Origin: Candidatus Atribacteria bacterium UBA6251
GTDB taxonomy: Bacteria > Atribacterota > Phoenicimicrobiia > Phoenicimicrobiales > Phoenicimicrobiaceae
Length of the DNA stretch: 13,364 nt
Assembly (NCBI GenBank): GCA_002441285.1
Contig: DJVR01000019.1
Coordinates: 1-13,364, forward strand
Direction of reading: 5' to 3'
Each line of letters begins with the position of its first letter. Position 1 is the first letter of the stretch. A model generated the notes under the pieces. That model was not told the DNA's origin, searched no databases, and worked only from the letters and a program-made list of their open reading frames with translations. Positions 6,227 through 13,287 of this stretch are shown here, piece by piece. Position numbers and translations under genes: made by a program.

Positions 6227-6766
6227 ATGAAAAATAATATAGAAAATTATACAGAAGAAAGATGTAAAGAGATTTTAAAAAGAGTCGGTATTGAAAAAGG
6301 TCAGACTGTTCTGGATTTTGGATGTGGTGGAGGAAATTATACTATTCCTGCAGCAAAGATAATCGGAAATAAAGGAAAAGTATATGCTGTAGATGAAGAT
6401 GGATACAAATTAAAAGACTTACAAGAGAAAGCTAAATCAGCTAATCTCCACAATATAGAAACAATAAAAACCTCTGGAGAGTTGAACTTTGAATTTAAAG
6501 ATGGTGCTTTTGATGTGGTCTTGCTCTATGACATTTTCTGGTATTTTTCACTGCAAAGTCCTAAATTGTTAGAACTGTTGAAGGAAGTTTATAGAGTTTT
6601 AAAATCTGATGGTTTAATTTCGGTCTATCCTGAACATATTGAAACAGAAAAGCTTAAGCAAAAGATGGAGAAATCTGGGTTTTATCTAATAAATAGACTT
6701 CGAGGAAAGATTATCCATGAGGGTAAACCTGAGCAAGGTCAAATATTAAATTTTAGAAAGGAGTAA
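6227..6766 (+). CDS. Class I SAM-dependent methyltransferase
   Basis: A 179-residue methyltransferase of the Rossmann-fold class I type. Motif I is VLDFGCGGGNYT at 28-39, which binds the methionine part of SAM. KVYAVDEDGYKL carries the acidic residue for the ribose, and FDVVLLYDIFWYF with YRVLKSDGLISVY are motif IV and the later strand. It is close to the methyltransferase type 11 (UbiE-like) families. The C-terminal part is short and carries no extra domain, so the substrate cannot be told. The ribosome binding site is weak. It is the first gene of a short cluster with the small protein at 6770 (3 nt gap) and the peptide deformylase. Confidence 0.85.
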   Translation: MKNNIENYTEERCKEILKRVGIEKGQTVLDFGCGGGNYTIPAAKIIGNKGKVYAVDEDGYKLKDLQEKAKSANLHNIETIKTSGELNFEFKDGAFDVVLLYDIFWYFSLQSPKLLELLKEVYRVLKSDGLISVYPEHIETEKLKQKMEKSGFYLINRLRGKIIHEGKPEQGQILNFRKE

Positions 6767-6769
6767 AAA

Positions 6770-7021
6770 ATGATTAAAGTTGAAAAGAAAAATCAACAGG
6801 AATTCACAGTGAAAGTGGAAGAGAAAAAATATAATGTAAGTTTAGATAATGAATATTGGCAAGATTTAACCGGAGGTAAAATAGCCAAAGAAGAATTAAT
6901 AAAAAAGTCCTTTGAGTTTTTGTTAGAGAGAGAAACTAAAGAATCTATTCTTTCCAGATTTAATTTAAGAGTTATCAACCAATATTTTCCAGAATTTGAG
7001 GAAGAAATAAGGAAACAATAA
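6770..7021 (+). CDS. Small conserved-looking protein of unknown function
   Basis: An 83-residue protein that I do not recognise. It is highly charged, with an N-terminal two-strand pattern (IKVEKKNQQEFTVKVEEKKYNVSLD), a W-Q-D-L-T-G-G turn, then helices with KEELIKKSFEFLLERE and a last motif LRVINQYFPEFEEEIRK. No cysteines, no membrane segment and no signal peptide. AAAGGAG at 6757-6763 about 6 bases before the ATG is a very good ribosome binding site, and the gene lies 3 bases after the methyltransferase and 21 before the deformylase, so it is surely a real gene. The name of its family cannot be given from sequence reading alone. Confidence 0.8.
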   Translation: MIKVEKKNQQEFTVKVEEKKYNVSLDNEYWQDLTGGKIAKEELIKKSFEFLLERETKESILSRFNLRVINQYFPEFEEEIRKQ

Positions 7022-7042
7022 TATAGAAAGGAACTAAAAATT

Positions 7043-7591
7043 ATGGGTATTATACTTCCAAAACAAGTAGGGACTGAGGAAGGTAGATTGCTTTTTCAGA
7101 AATCAGAAAAAGTAGAGGGTTTTAATCAGGGAAGAAAAATAGTAAATTTATTAAAGAAAACTTTAGAGTATTATGGAGGAGTTGGATTGGCTGCTCCTCA
7201 AATAGGAATTTCTCGGAGAGTATTTATTGTGAATATTATGCCAACTAAAGATTATCCCCAATTACCTAAAATCGGACTCTGTGCCTACTTAAACCCAGAA
7301 ATTCTAGCTGTATCTTCAGAAGTTAATAGTGATTTAGAAGGATGTTTAAGTATATTTTATGCTACCCTTTATGGGCGAGTAGAAAGATCGAGTTGGGTTA
7401 GGCTGAAATATCGAGATATTAAAGGGGAAGAGCAGATAGAAGAAATTAATCATCCCTTTCATACCAGAGTAGTTTTACATGAGAATGACCATTTAGATGG
7501 TAAGGTATTTTTGCAGCGAATGAAAGAAGAAGATTTTTCAAAATTATATTGGGAAGAGAATTTGGATATCAGAAAAAGAAATTCAGAGTGA
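7043..7591 (+). CDS. def: Peptide deformylase
   Basis: A 182-residue peptide deformylase, the metal enzyme that removes the formyl group from the first methionine of new bacterial proteins. All three family motifs are complete: GVGLAAPQ at 46-53, EGCLS at 99-103 with metal ligand C101, and HENDH at 146-150 with ligands H146 and H150 and catalytic E147. Length is normal. AAAGGAACT precedes the ATG at usable distance. Third gene of the cluster with the methyltransferase and the small protein. Genomes often have more than one def-like gene; the insert between motifs 1 and 2 (YPQLPKIGLCAYLNPE) is slightly unusual, so it could be a secondary copy. Confidence 0.9.
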   Translation: MGIILPKQVGTEEGRLLFQKSEKVEGFNQGRKIVNLLKKTLEYYGGVGLAAPQIGISRRVFIVNIMPTKDYPQLPKIGLCAYLNPEILAVSSEVNSDLEGCLSIFYATLYGRVERSSWVRLKYRDIKGEEQIEEINHPFHTRVVLHENDHLDGKVFLQRMKEEDFSKLYWEENLDIRKRNSE

Positions 7592-7620
7592 ATAGGTGTT
7601 TTAGAATTAATTGGATTTAA

Positions 7621-7887
7621 AAGAGTTTCAAAAAAAAGATCTATACTTACCGGATTTATTCTCGCTGGCTGGGAGAAGAAGGGCAAAAGTATGCAAAAAT
7701 AAATGCGAAGAAGAAGAGCAAGAAAGCGGATACGTTTGATTTTTTGTGATTACGTAGCTTCCTTTGGAAGTCTTACTCTTCGGGTCATATAACAGTGGAT
7801 AAAAGGAAAATTAAAGATTTTCCAAATTTGGCTATCGGCAAGTTTTCTTATATCCGCAAAAGGTTATATAATAAAAAGAAAGTACGA
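7621..7887 (+). pseudogene. Probable remnant of a group II intron reverse transcriptase/maturase C-terminal part
   Basis: One frame runs from after TAA 7618-7620 with a single in-frame stop (TGA 7747-7749). It reads YAKINAKKKSKKADTFDFL, stop, then LWKSYSSGHITVDKRKIK and IRKRLYNKKK. The text K-x-x-T-F-D-F-L followed normally by G-F, then K-S-x-S-G-x-x-x-V-x-x-K, is the hallmark of the end of the group II intron RT domain before the maturase part. The start of the protein, the YADD region and the maturase X domain are absent, so only a small piece is left. The recognition rests on one short motif; other origins are possible. Confidence 0.4.
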
Positions 7888-7889
7888 TT

Positions 7890-8141
7890 ATGAAAGTTAT
7901 TATTATTTACGATATCAATGCTTTTAGAGAAGATTTTCAGTCTGATTGGTGATTTTCTGTTTTGCTAAAGGCTAAAAATACTCCCAAAATTTTGTTTGAT
8001 ACTTGAAATAATTTTGCTCAGTAATATGGAAAAGCTAAATATAGATCCAATTACGATTGATAAAGTTTTTATTTTACATGCTCATTTTGATCATACCTGA
8101 GAACACAAGTTTTACTTGAGAAGATTCAGGAAATATCATAA
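7890..8141 (+). pseudogene. Decayed and truncated MBL-fold metallo-hydrolase
   Basis: From ATG 7890 the text MKVIIIYDINAF, DW, stop, FSVLLKAKNTPKILFDT, stop is followed, one frame shifted, by LSNMEKLNIDPITIDKVFI and LHAHFDHT, stop, and, again shifted, TQVLLEKIQEIS to TAA 8139-8141. This is the start of the metallo-beta-lactamase fold family whose intact members read W-G-F-S, L-F-D-T-G and H-x-H-x-D-H-T-G-G. The zinc motif HAHFDH is intact, but three TGA stops (7950, 8004, 8098) and two frame changes break the gene. Only about the first 85 residues remain of a protein normally near 250-300; the rest is missing where the GC-rich radical SAM gene begins. Confidence 0.7.
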
Positions 8142-8155
8142 GGGAGAGAACTGAG

Positions 8156-9178
8156 ATGCATATCATGAAAGAGGCTATGATGTACGAAAAACTGCCAGAT
8201 GGCAAGGTGTGCTGCAATCTGTGTGCTCATTGTTGCATTATCACCGATGGCAAGAAGGGTATCTGTCAGGTTCGGGAAAACCGGGGCGGAACTCTCTACA
8301 CGTTGGTTTATGGACATACTATCATCCAGCACGTGGACCCAGTGGAGAAGAAACCACTGTTTCATTTTTACCCCGGCTCAAGCGCCTACTCCATAGCCAC
8401 TCCAGGATGTAACTTCCGTTGTCGTTGGTGTCAGAACTGGGATATCTCCCAAATAGTCCATGATAGGCGTTTCATTATGGGGGAGGAGGCAAGTCCCGAA
8501 CAGGTTGTTGCTGCAGCTCAAAAGGCTGACTGCCGCAGCATTGCCTACACTTATACCGAGCCGACCATTTTTTTTGAGTACGCCTATGATACGGCTCGCC
8601 TAGCCCACGAGGCAGGGTTGGCCAACCTATATATCACCAATGGTTACATGATCGAGGAGATACTGGAGACCTTTCAGCCCTATCTGGACGCAGCCAATGT
8701 AGATCTTAAAGCCTTTCGCGACAAGACTTACCGAAAGTATGTGGGGGCGCGGCTGCAGCCAGTGTTGGACACGATGAAAGTGATGAAGCGGCTGGGCATC
8801 TGGCTGGAAGTGACCACTCTGGTCATTCCCAGTATCAACGATGATGAAGGAGAACTGAAGGACGTAGTGGATTTCGTGGCTAACGAGTTGGGGGTGGATA
8901 CTCCCTGGCACATAAGTCGTTTCTTCCCGGCTTACAAGATGACCGATGTGTCCCCCACGCCTGTTGAGACACTTAACCGAGCTCGGGAGATCGGACTGGA
9001 AGCGGGATTGCGGTATGTTTATATAGGTAACGTGCCTGGTGAGGCCAATACAGTATGTCACAAGTGCGGGCAGATACTGATTCGACGCCTTGGCTACCGG
9101 ATTCTGGAGAACCGCGTCCAACCGGATGGTCGCTGCCCCAACTGTGGTATGCCGGTGGCTGGCGTGAGGATGGGATAA
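8156..9178 (+). CDS. amrS: AmmeMemoRadiSam-system radical SAM enzyme
   Basis: A 340-residue radical SAM protein of the AmrS family, named after its companions AMMECR1 and Memo, neither of which is in the window. The cluster motif is CNFRCRWC with C85, C89 and C92. The family N-terminus KVCCNLCAHCCII with ICQVRENRGG, the DPVEKKPLFHFYPGS segment, YTYTEPTIFFEY and NVDLKAFRDKTY are all present. The tail has two zinc-type pairs, C301/C304 and C327/C330. ATG 8156 has AGGGAG at 8141-8146; homologues usually begin at the MKEA of ATG 8165. GC counted on three 60-base lines is 47-55 percent, against about 32 percent in a line of the next gene, so it is probably acquired. Its reaction is not established. 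Confidence 0.9.
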   Translation: MHIMKEAMMYEKLPDGKVCCNLCAHCCIITDGKKGICQVRENRGGTLYTLVYGHTIIQHVDPVEKKPLFHFYPGSSAYSIATPGCNFRCRWCQNWDISQIVHDRRFIMGEEASPEQVVAAAQKADCRSIAYTYTEPTIFFEYAYDTARLAHEAGLANLYITNGYMIEEILETFQPYLDAANVDLKAFRDKTYRKYVGARLQPVLDTMKVMKRLGIWLEVTTLVIPSINDDEGELKDVVDFVANELGVDTPWHISRFFPAYKMTDVSPTPVETLNRAREIGLEAGLRYVYIGNVPGEANTVCHKCGQILIRRLGYRILENRVQPDGRCPNCGMPVAGVRMG

Positions 9179-9240
9179 GATAGACGGAGATAGATAACTC
9201 GATTCGATTGTTTCGCAACCTTGAAAGATGTGGTGGTAGT

Positions 9241-9843
9241 ATGACTAAAGAATTTAGTATTTTGAGAATAGTAAAAGAAGATATTTTAAGAATATTAGGG
9301 GAAGAAAGAAGTAGGGTTTCATTGGAGATTTTTAAAGAAGAAATTAAAGTTTCCCTTTCTTTTATCTATGAAGCGATTGAAGAACTTGAAAGAGAAGGAT
9401 TGATTCAATCTCAGCAGAGTTTTTTTATATTGACAGATAAAGGAGAAGAAAATGCAAAAGAAATTTTAAAGAAACATCTTGTCTTTGAAGATTATTTTAA
9501 GAAAACTAGAACCGAAAGAGAGGCACATAAAATAGCTCATGTTCTTGAACATTATGTTTCTGAAGAGGTTTTCAACAACATAAAAAAATTATCTACATTT
9601 AAAGAAGAAGGTATTTACTTAACAAAGCTTAAGCTGCGTAAAAAAGGGTTAATTACCAATATTGTGATTTCGGACAACGGACTATTTGAAAGAGTGGTCA
9701 GTATGGGGATAGTGCCAGGAGAAGAGGTAATGATAACGAGTGAGGCGTCTAACGCTATGATCATTAAAATAAAAAATAAAAAATTTGCTTTAGATAAAGA
9801 TATAGCAAGAAAAATTAAAGTGATAGAATATGGTGAAGGATAA
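9241..9843 (+). CDS. DtxR-family metalloregulator with C-terminal FeoA domain
   Basis: A 200-residue regulator with three parts: a winged helix at about 5-65 (SLSFIYEAIEELEREGLI and FILTDKGEENA), the DtxR-type dimer/metal helix at about 90-115 (EREAHKIAHVLEHYVSEEV), and a FeoA/SH3-like domain at about 130-200 (LRKKGLITNI, VSMGIVPGEEVMI, ARKIKVIE). H96, H100, E103 and H104 are in the region of the metal ligands; His stands where DtxR has Cys102. I start at ATG 9241, with GGTGGT just upstream; a frame from TTG 9208 would add 11 residues read from the GC-rich flank. The second feoB follows 175 bases later, so it most likely controls this transporter in response to iron or manganese. Confidence 0.85.
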   Translation: MTKEFSILRIVKEDILRILGEERSRVSLEIFKEEIKVSLSFIYEAIEELEREGLIQSQQSFFILTDKGEENAKEILKKHLVFEDYFKKTRTEREAHKIAHVLEHYVSEEVFNNIKKLSTFKEEGIYLTKLKLRKKGLITNIVISDNGLFERVVSMGIVPGEEVMITSEASNAMIIKIKNKKFALDKDIARKIKVIEYGEG

Positions 9844-10018
9844 GAAAAAGGTTAAAGAAGGCAAAAAGGAAACAAAGAGGCCATTTCTAAATCTATTGCA
9901 ATTATAAAAAAGTGAAGCTTTGCATGGTGTTTAAAATAATTTTTAATGTATTTAGTGGATTGTATTTATTGTAAGAAGAAGTGGAATGAAACAATAAAAA
10001 GAGGGGTTATAGAATAAC
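9844..10018. other. 175-bp gap between the DtxR-type regulator and the second feoB
   Basis: No reading frame or good terminator is seen. TTGCAT at 9920-9925 with TAATGT at 9944-9949 (18 bases apart) is the best promoter-like pair, but weak. No classical DtxR box is visible. GAGGGG at 10001-10006, 12 bases before the ATG of feoB, is the ribosome binding site. Confidence 0.4.
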
Positions 10019-11908
10019 ATGGAGAATCTTAAAATACTTTTAATTGGCCAGCCAAACGTAGGAAAATCTTCGTTACTTAATGCACTTGTTGGCCCGAGAG
10101 TTACAGTATCCAATTATCCTGGAACTACCGTTGAAATAACTAAAGCTAGAAAGAAATTCAATAACACAGAAATTGAGTTTGTGGATACTCCCGGGATATA
10201 CTCTATTTCTGATAGAAGTGAAGAAGAAAAAGTTACTGAAAAGGCTTTGTTTGAAGAAGATAAAGATGCAACAATAACAATTGCTGACACAACTTCTCTG
10301 GAAAGAAGTTTTTATATGGTCTTGCAAATATTAGAAGCTCAGGTACCTACTGTTTTAGCTTTAAATTTTGTAGAAGATGCTAAAAAGAGAGGAATAGAAA
10401 TTGATTACGAAAAACTAGGGAAAATTCTTGGTGTTCCTGTTATTTCCTTAAACCCTTTAACAAAAAAAGGGATAGACAAACTTTTAGATGCAGTTTTAAA
10501 AATTAAAAAAATACCAAAGCGGACTTTTACTATTAGATATGATGATGATATAGAAAGGGCGATAAATAAAATATCATCACAGATAAAAGAAACTTCTATA
10601 CCAAAGAGGTTTATAGCACTAAGAGTTTTGGAAGGAGATGAAGATTTCCATAAATATTTGAAGGACGAGAGAGTAATTGAAGATGCTAAAGAAAGCTTAA
10701 AAGACCATCCAAAAGTTGCAGAGGATATATCCATAACCAGATATGGCACAGCCTCATTTATAGCAGAAAAAGTTACTCAAATAGTTTCTGTAAAAAAAGA
10801 AAAAATTTTGCAGGAGAAAGTAGACAATATTTTATTACATAGGATTTGGAGTCCGTTTATAACTGTCTTATTCTTTTTAGCTATCTTTGGTACTCTGTTA
10901 TTTCTTGGCAATTTGATTCAAAGTGTTCTTATGGGCTTGACAGAAAGCTTTTTATCTTCTTTTGGCACAGCGGAACACTCTATTATTGCTATGGTATTAG
11001 TTCAAGGTTTAAACGGACTTGCAGCAGGTGTTTCTATTGCCTTACCTTATGTTTTCTTGTTTTATTTACTTTTAGGTTTGTTAGAAGACATAGGGCTTCT
11101 TTCAAGATTTATTGTTAATGCAGAAAGGTTTTTGAAAAAATTACGTTTACCCGGGAAATCATTTGTTCCTTTAGCATTAGGCTTGGGTTGTACTGCACCA
11201 GCAATTAGAGCTACCAGAGTCTTGTCATCTAAAAAAGAGCAATTTCATACTGCCTCACTATTTGCTTTTGTACCTTGTTCCTCAAGAATTGCCATAATAA
11301 TGGGGATAGTTGGATTTTACGGAGGCATAAAGCTGGCTTTTTCTGTTTTTGCTACTTTATCAATTGCTGGCTTGATCTGGACTTTTGGAATAAAAAAAAT
11401 TATTCATATAAAAAGTGAACCTTTGCTTTTAGAATTACCCCCTTATAGGAAACCTTTGGTTAAAAATGTTCTTGCTAAAAGCTGGATTAGAATGAAAGAT
11501 TTTGTATATATAGTTATGCCCCTGTTGGTAATTGGAGGAATAGCTTATGGAATTTTGGATATATTAGGTCTTACCAATATCATAATAGAACCTCTTTCAC
11601 CAATCACTACTTGGTTAGGATTGCCAGCTGTAGCCGTTATTCCTTTGATATTTGGATTTTTACAAAAAGATTTAACCGGGGGAATGTTGGTGTCAGTTTT
11701 GGGCAGTGAAATATCATCAGTTTTAACTCCTCTTCAAATATATACTTTTGGCGTGGCTTCTACTATTGGGATTCCCTGCATAATTGCCTTAGGGATGTTT
11801 ATTAGAGAATTTGGATTTAAAAAAGCAATACTTTTAACAAGTGCATCGATAATTTACGGTTTGTTAGTTGCTGGATTAGCTTGGAGGATATTTTCAAAGA
11901 TAATCTAA
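10019..11908 (+). CDS. feoB: Full-length divergent FeoB ferrous-iron/metal transporter
   Basis: A 629-residue one-piece FeoB. The G domain has G1 GQPNVGKS at 10-17, the NYPGTTV switch, and G3 DTPG at 56-59. The G4 position reads NFVED from N116, so Glu119 stands where Asp normally reads the guanine base. A complete helical S domain follows at about 165-270 (YDDDIERAINKISSQI to TASFIAEKVTQIV). The membrane part starts near 280; its first gate motif is GLGCTAPA with C391 instead of GCNVPA, and the second cysteine motif is PCSSR with C420. Both differ from the split FeoB of this window. No separate feoA lies beside it; the FeoA domain of the upstream DtxR-type regulator is the only one near. Ferrous iron is the likely substrate, but another divalent metal is possible. 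Confidence 0.9.
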   Translation: MENLKILLIGQPNVGKSSLLNALVGPRVTVSNYPGTTVEITKARKKFNNTEIEFVDTPGIYSISDRSEEEKVTEKALFEEDKDATITIADTTSLERSFYMVLQILEAQVPTVLALNFVEDAKKRGIEIDYEKLGKILGVPVISLNPLTKKGIDKLLDAVLKIKKIPKRTFTIRYDDDIERAINKISSQIKETSIPKRFIALRVLEGDEDFHKYLKDERVIEDAKESLKDHPKVAEDISITRYGTASFIAEKVTQIVSVKKEKILQEKVDNILLHRIWSPFITVLFFLAIFGTLLFLGNLIQSVLMGLTESFLSSFGTAEHSIIAMVLVQGLNGLAAGVSIALPYVFLFYLLLGLLEDIGLLSRFIVNAERFLKKLRLPGKSFVPLALGLGCTAPAIRATRVLSSKKEQFHTASLFAFVPCSSRIAIIMGIVGFYGGIKLAFSVFATLSIAGLIWTFGIKKIIHIKSEPLLLELPPYRKPLVKNVLAKSWIRMKDFVYIVMPLLVIGGIAYGILDILGLTNIIIEPLSPITTWLGLPAVAVIPLIFGFLQKDLTGGMLVSVLGSEISSVLTPLQIYTFGVASTIGIPCIIALGMFIREFGFKKAILLTSASIIYGLLVAGLAWRIFSKII

Positions 11909-12085
11909 AAGGTAGAAATATTTAACTAAACGTTATAAAAAGTGAATAATTATAATTATTTATAAAAGAAGTGATTTTTTAATTGATATTTAAAATATAA
12001 CAACACTATTCAGAAAGAATAAATTTGATTACTACATCAATATTGTTTAGACTGTAAGGTAAGTAGTAGGAAGGATCGTAGATAA
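11909..12085. other. 177-bp AT-rich gap before lgt
   Basis: Holds a perfect 16-bp palindrome at 11945-11960 (listed separately), a 13-bp 6-1-6 palindrome at 11986-11998, and a weak promoter-like pair TTGATT 12025-12030 and TAGACT 12048-12053 with 17-base spacing that could serve lgt. AGGAAGG at about 12068-12074 is the lgt ribosome binding site. No strong terminator after feoB was found. Confidence 0.4.
11945..11960. repeat. Perfect 16-bp AT palindrome
   Basis: The bases 11945-11960 (AATAATTATAATTATT) equal their own reverse complement. It lies between feoB and lgt, 36 bases after the feoB stop. In such AT-rich DNA a chance origin is possible; a protein-binding site is the alternative. Confidence 0.4.
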
Positions 12086-12937
12086 ATGGAACAAATCTTT
12101 GGTTTCAGTTGGTCTAATATACCAGAACACATAAATCCAATATTTTGTTCTTTTGGTTTGGTGAAAATCCATTGGTATGGATTAATGTATGGTGTAGCTT
12201 TTCTTAGCGTTTATTTCTTAGTGATTTATAGAATTAAAACAGAAAAATTAAAATATTCAGAAGACACTATATTTAATTTTATGCTTTACGCTATCTTAGG
12301 GGTCTTAGTAGGCGGTAGATTAGGATATGTTATTTCTTCTGATTTTAGATATTATTTAGCTAACCCATTGAAGATTATTTCTCCCTTTGATTTTTCCAAT
12401 GGACTTCAATATACTGGTATTTTAGGGATGGCTTATCATGGTGGGTTAATTGCTGTATTATTAATTTATATTATTTTTTGTTATCAGAAAAAAATAAATC
12501 ATTGGCATTTTGCTGACCTTTTTGTTCCTGCTATTCCTTTAGGCTATACCTTTGGCAGATTAGGTAATTTTTTAAACGGTGAGCTTTACGGTCGGGTTAC
12601 CACCTTACCTTGGGGAATGTATTTTCCTTTAGACCCTACTCATAAATTAAGGCATCCCTCTCAACTTTACGAAGCTTTTTTTGAAGGGGTATTCTTATTT
12701 TTAATTTTTTGGAGGATAAGGAAAAGAAAATATTTTGACGGTTTTTTTCTTTCCCTTTATCTTATAGGATATGGTTTAGCCCGTTTTTTTATCGAATTTG
12801 TTCGAGAGCCGGTTTCCTGTGCAACTTTTAGATTAGGCCCTTTTAACTTAGCTCAGATTTTTTGTATAGGGATGATGTTAGTAGGAATTTTTATTATTTT
12901 GATAAAAAAATCAATTAAACAGCCTAAGCTTCAGTAA
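12086..12937 (+). CDS. lgt: Prolipoprotein diacylglyceryl transferase
   Basis: A 283-residue integral inner-membrane enzyme that moves a diacylglyceryl group from phosphatidylglycerol to the lipobox cysteine of pre-lipoproteins, the first step of lipoprotein maturation. Family marks are IHWYGLMYG near the N-terminus, GGRLGYV, AYHGG with H118, the signature GRLGNFLNGELYGR with R158 and N161, HPSQLYEA, and ARFFIEFVREP with R233 and R240. Several hydrophobic helices span the length, and size is normal. The start ATG 12086 has AGGAAGG about 11 bases upstream. Its last seven bases overlap the end of the convergent gene on the other strand. No lipoprotein gene is seen in the window. Confidence 0.95.
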   Translation: MEQIFGFSWSNIPEHINPIFCSFGLVKIHWYGLMYGVAFLSVYFLVIYRIKTEKLKYSEDTIFNFMLYAILGVLVGGRLGYVISSDFRYYLANPLKIISPFDFSNGLQYTGILGMAYHGGLIAVLLIYIIFCYQKKINHWHFADLFVPAIPLGYTFGRLGNFLNGELYGRVTTLPWGMYFPLDPTHKLRHPSQLYEAFFEGVFLFLIFWRIRKRKYFDGFFLSLYLIGYGLARFFIEFVREPVSCATFRLGPFNLAQIFCIGMMLVGIFIILIKKSIKQPKLQ

Positions 12938-13245
12938 AAAGTTTCAGTTTGATATTTTTCTTTGGAAATAAAGTGGCCGCCAGTAATTTCTTCAGATATT
13001 TTTCGGTAACTTCGATCAAACTCTAAATGCAAATTAATTCGATTGAGGCAAGAAGCTCCGATTAATTCTTTTTTCAATATGTAAGCAGGTCCTTCATCTT
13101 TATAGGTGGGGGTAAGGTCATTATATTTTCTGACAAGGGTTCTAAATTTTTCTCCACATTTATCACACTGGCTATAAATCCAGAGAAATTCGGAGGAATC
13201 TTCTTCTTTTTTTCCAAACAATTTTTTAAAAAAACCAGAACTCAT
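12931..13245 (-). CDS. Conserved hypothetical CxxC protein (minus strand)
   Basis: A 104-residue soluble protein on the minus strand. The N-terminus has FFKKLFGKKEE, followed by WIYSQCDKCGEKFRTLVRK with a CxxC pair, then NDLTPTYKDE, YILKKELIGASC, INLHLEFDR and EEITGGHFISKEKYQ. I have seen this arrangement in uncharacterised bacterial proteins, and the order of motifs is typical of a real family; a small zinc-ribbon-like fold is likely from CDKC plus the later Cys, but the function is unknown. GGAGGTA (plus-strand 13251-13257) is a very good ribosome binding site 5 bases before the ATG, and an extended -10 promoter lies upstream. It is tail-to-tail with lgt with a 7-bp overlap. Confidence 0.82.
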   Translation of the reverse strand: MSSGFFKKLFGKKEEDSSEFLWIYSQCDKCGEKFRTLVRKYNDLTPTYKDEGPAYILKKELIGASCLNRINLHLEFDRSYRKISEEITGGHFISKEKYQTETFY

Positions 13246-13278
13246 TTTAATACCTCCTTATTCACTAACGACTGATTT

Positions 13279-13287
13279 ATTATAACA
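13279..13287 (-). promoter_or_regulatory. Extended -10 promoter of the minus-strand CxxC gene
   Basis: Read on the minus strand the bases are TGTTATAAT, a perfect -10 box TATAAT with the TGn extension, about 35 bases before the ATG. The -35 region is poor (TTTTAT), which fits an extended -10 promoter. The surrounding DNA up to the window end is very AT-rich and holds no other gene that I can see. Confidence 0.65.

Larger units (their letters stand above)
7592..8155. other. 564-bp stretch without intact gene, filled with decayed gene pieces
   Basis: No intact reading frame, RNA gene or promoter was found between def and the radical SAM gene. Two readable gene remnants fill most of it (described separately): a probable group II intron maturase piece at 7621-7887 and an MBL-fold hydrolase piece at 7890-8141. 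Base composition is AT-rich like the host genes. Confidence 0.7.

Noticed and set aside
7890..8141. UGA read as glycine by the host itself
   Set aside because: Intact genes of the window (DUF89, Fur, both FeoAs, FeoB G domain, def, the minus-strand gene) end correctly at TGA, so the host uses TGA as stop.
8627..9121. 164-codon open frame on the minus strand inside amrS
   Set aside because: A shadow of the GC-rich amrS gene; its translation has no domain-like pattern.
9208..9240. TTG 9208 as start of the DtxR-type regulator
   Set aside because: The extra 11 residues come from the GC-rich flank, do not belong to the family N-terminus, and ATG 9241 has a ribosome binding site.
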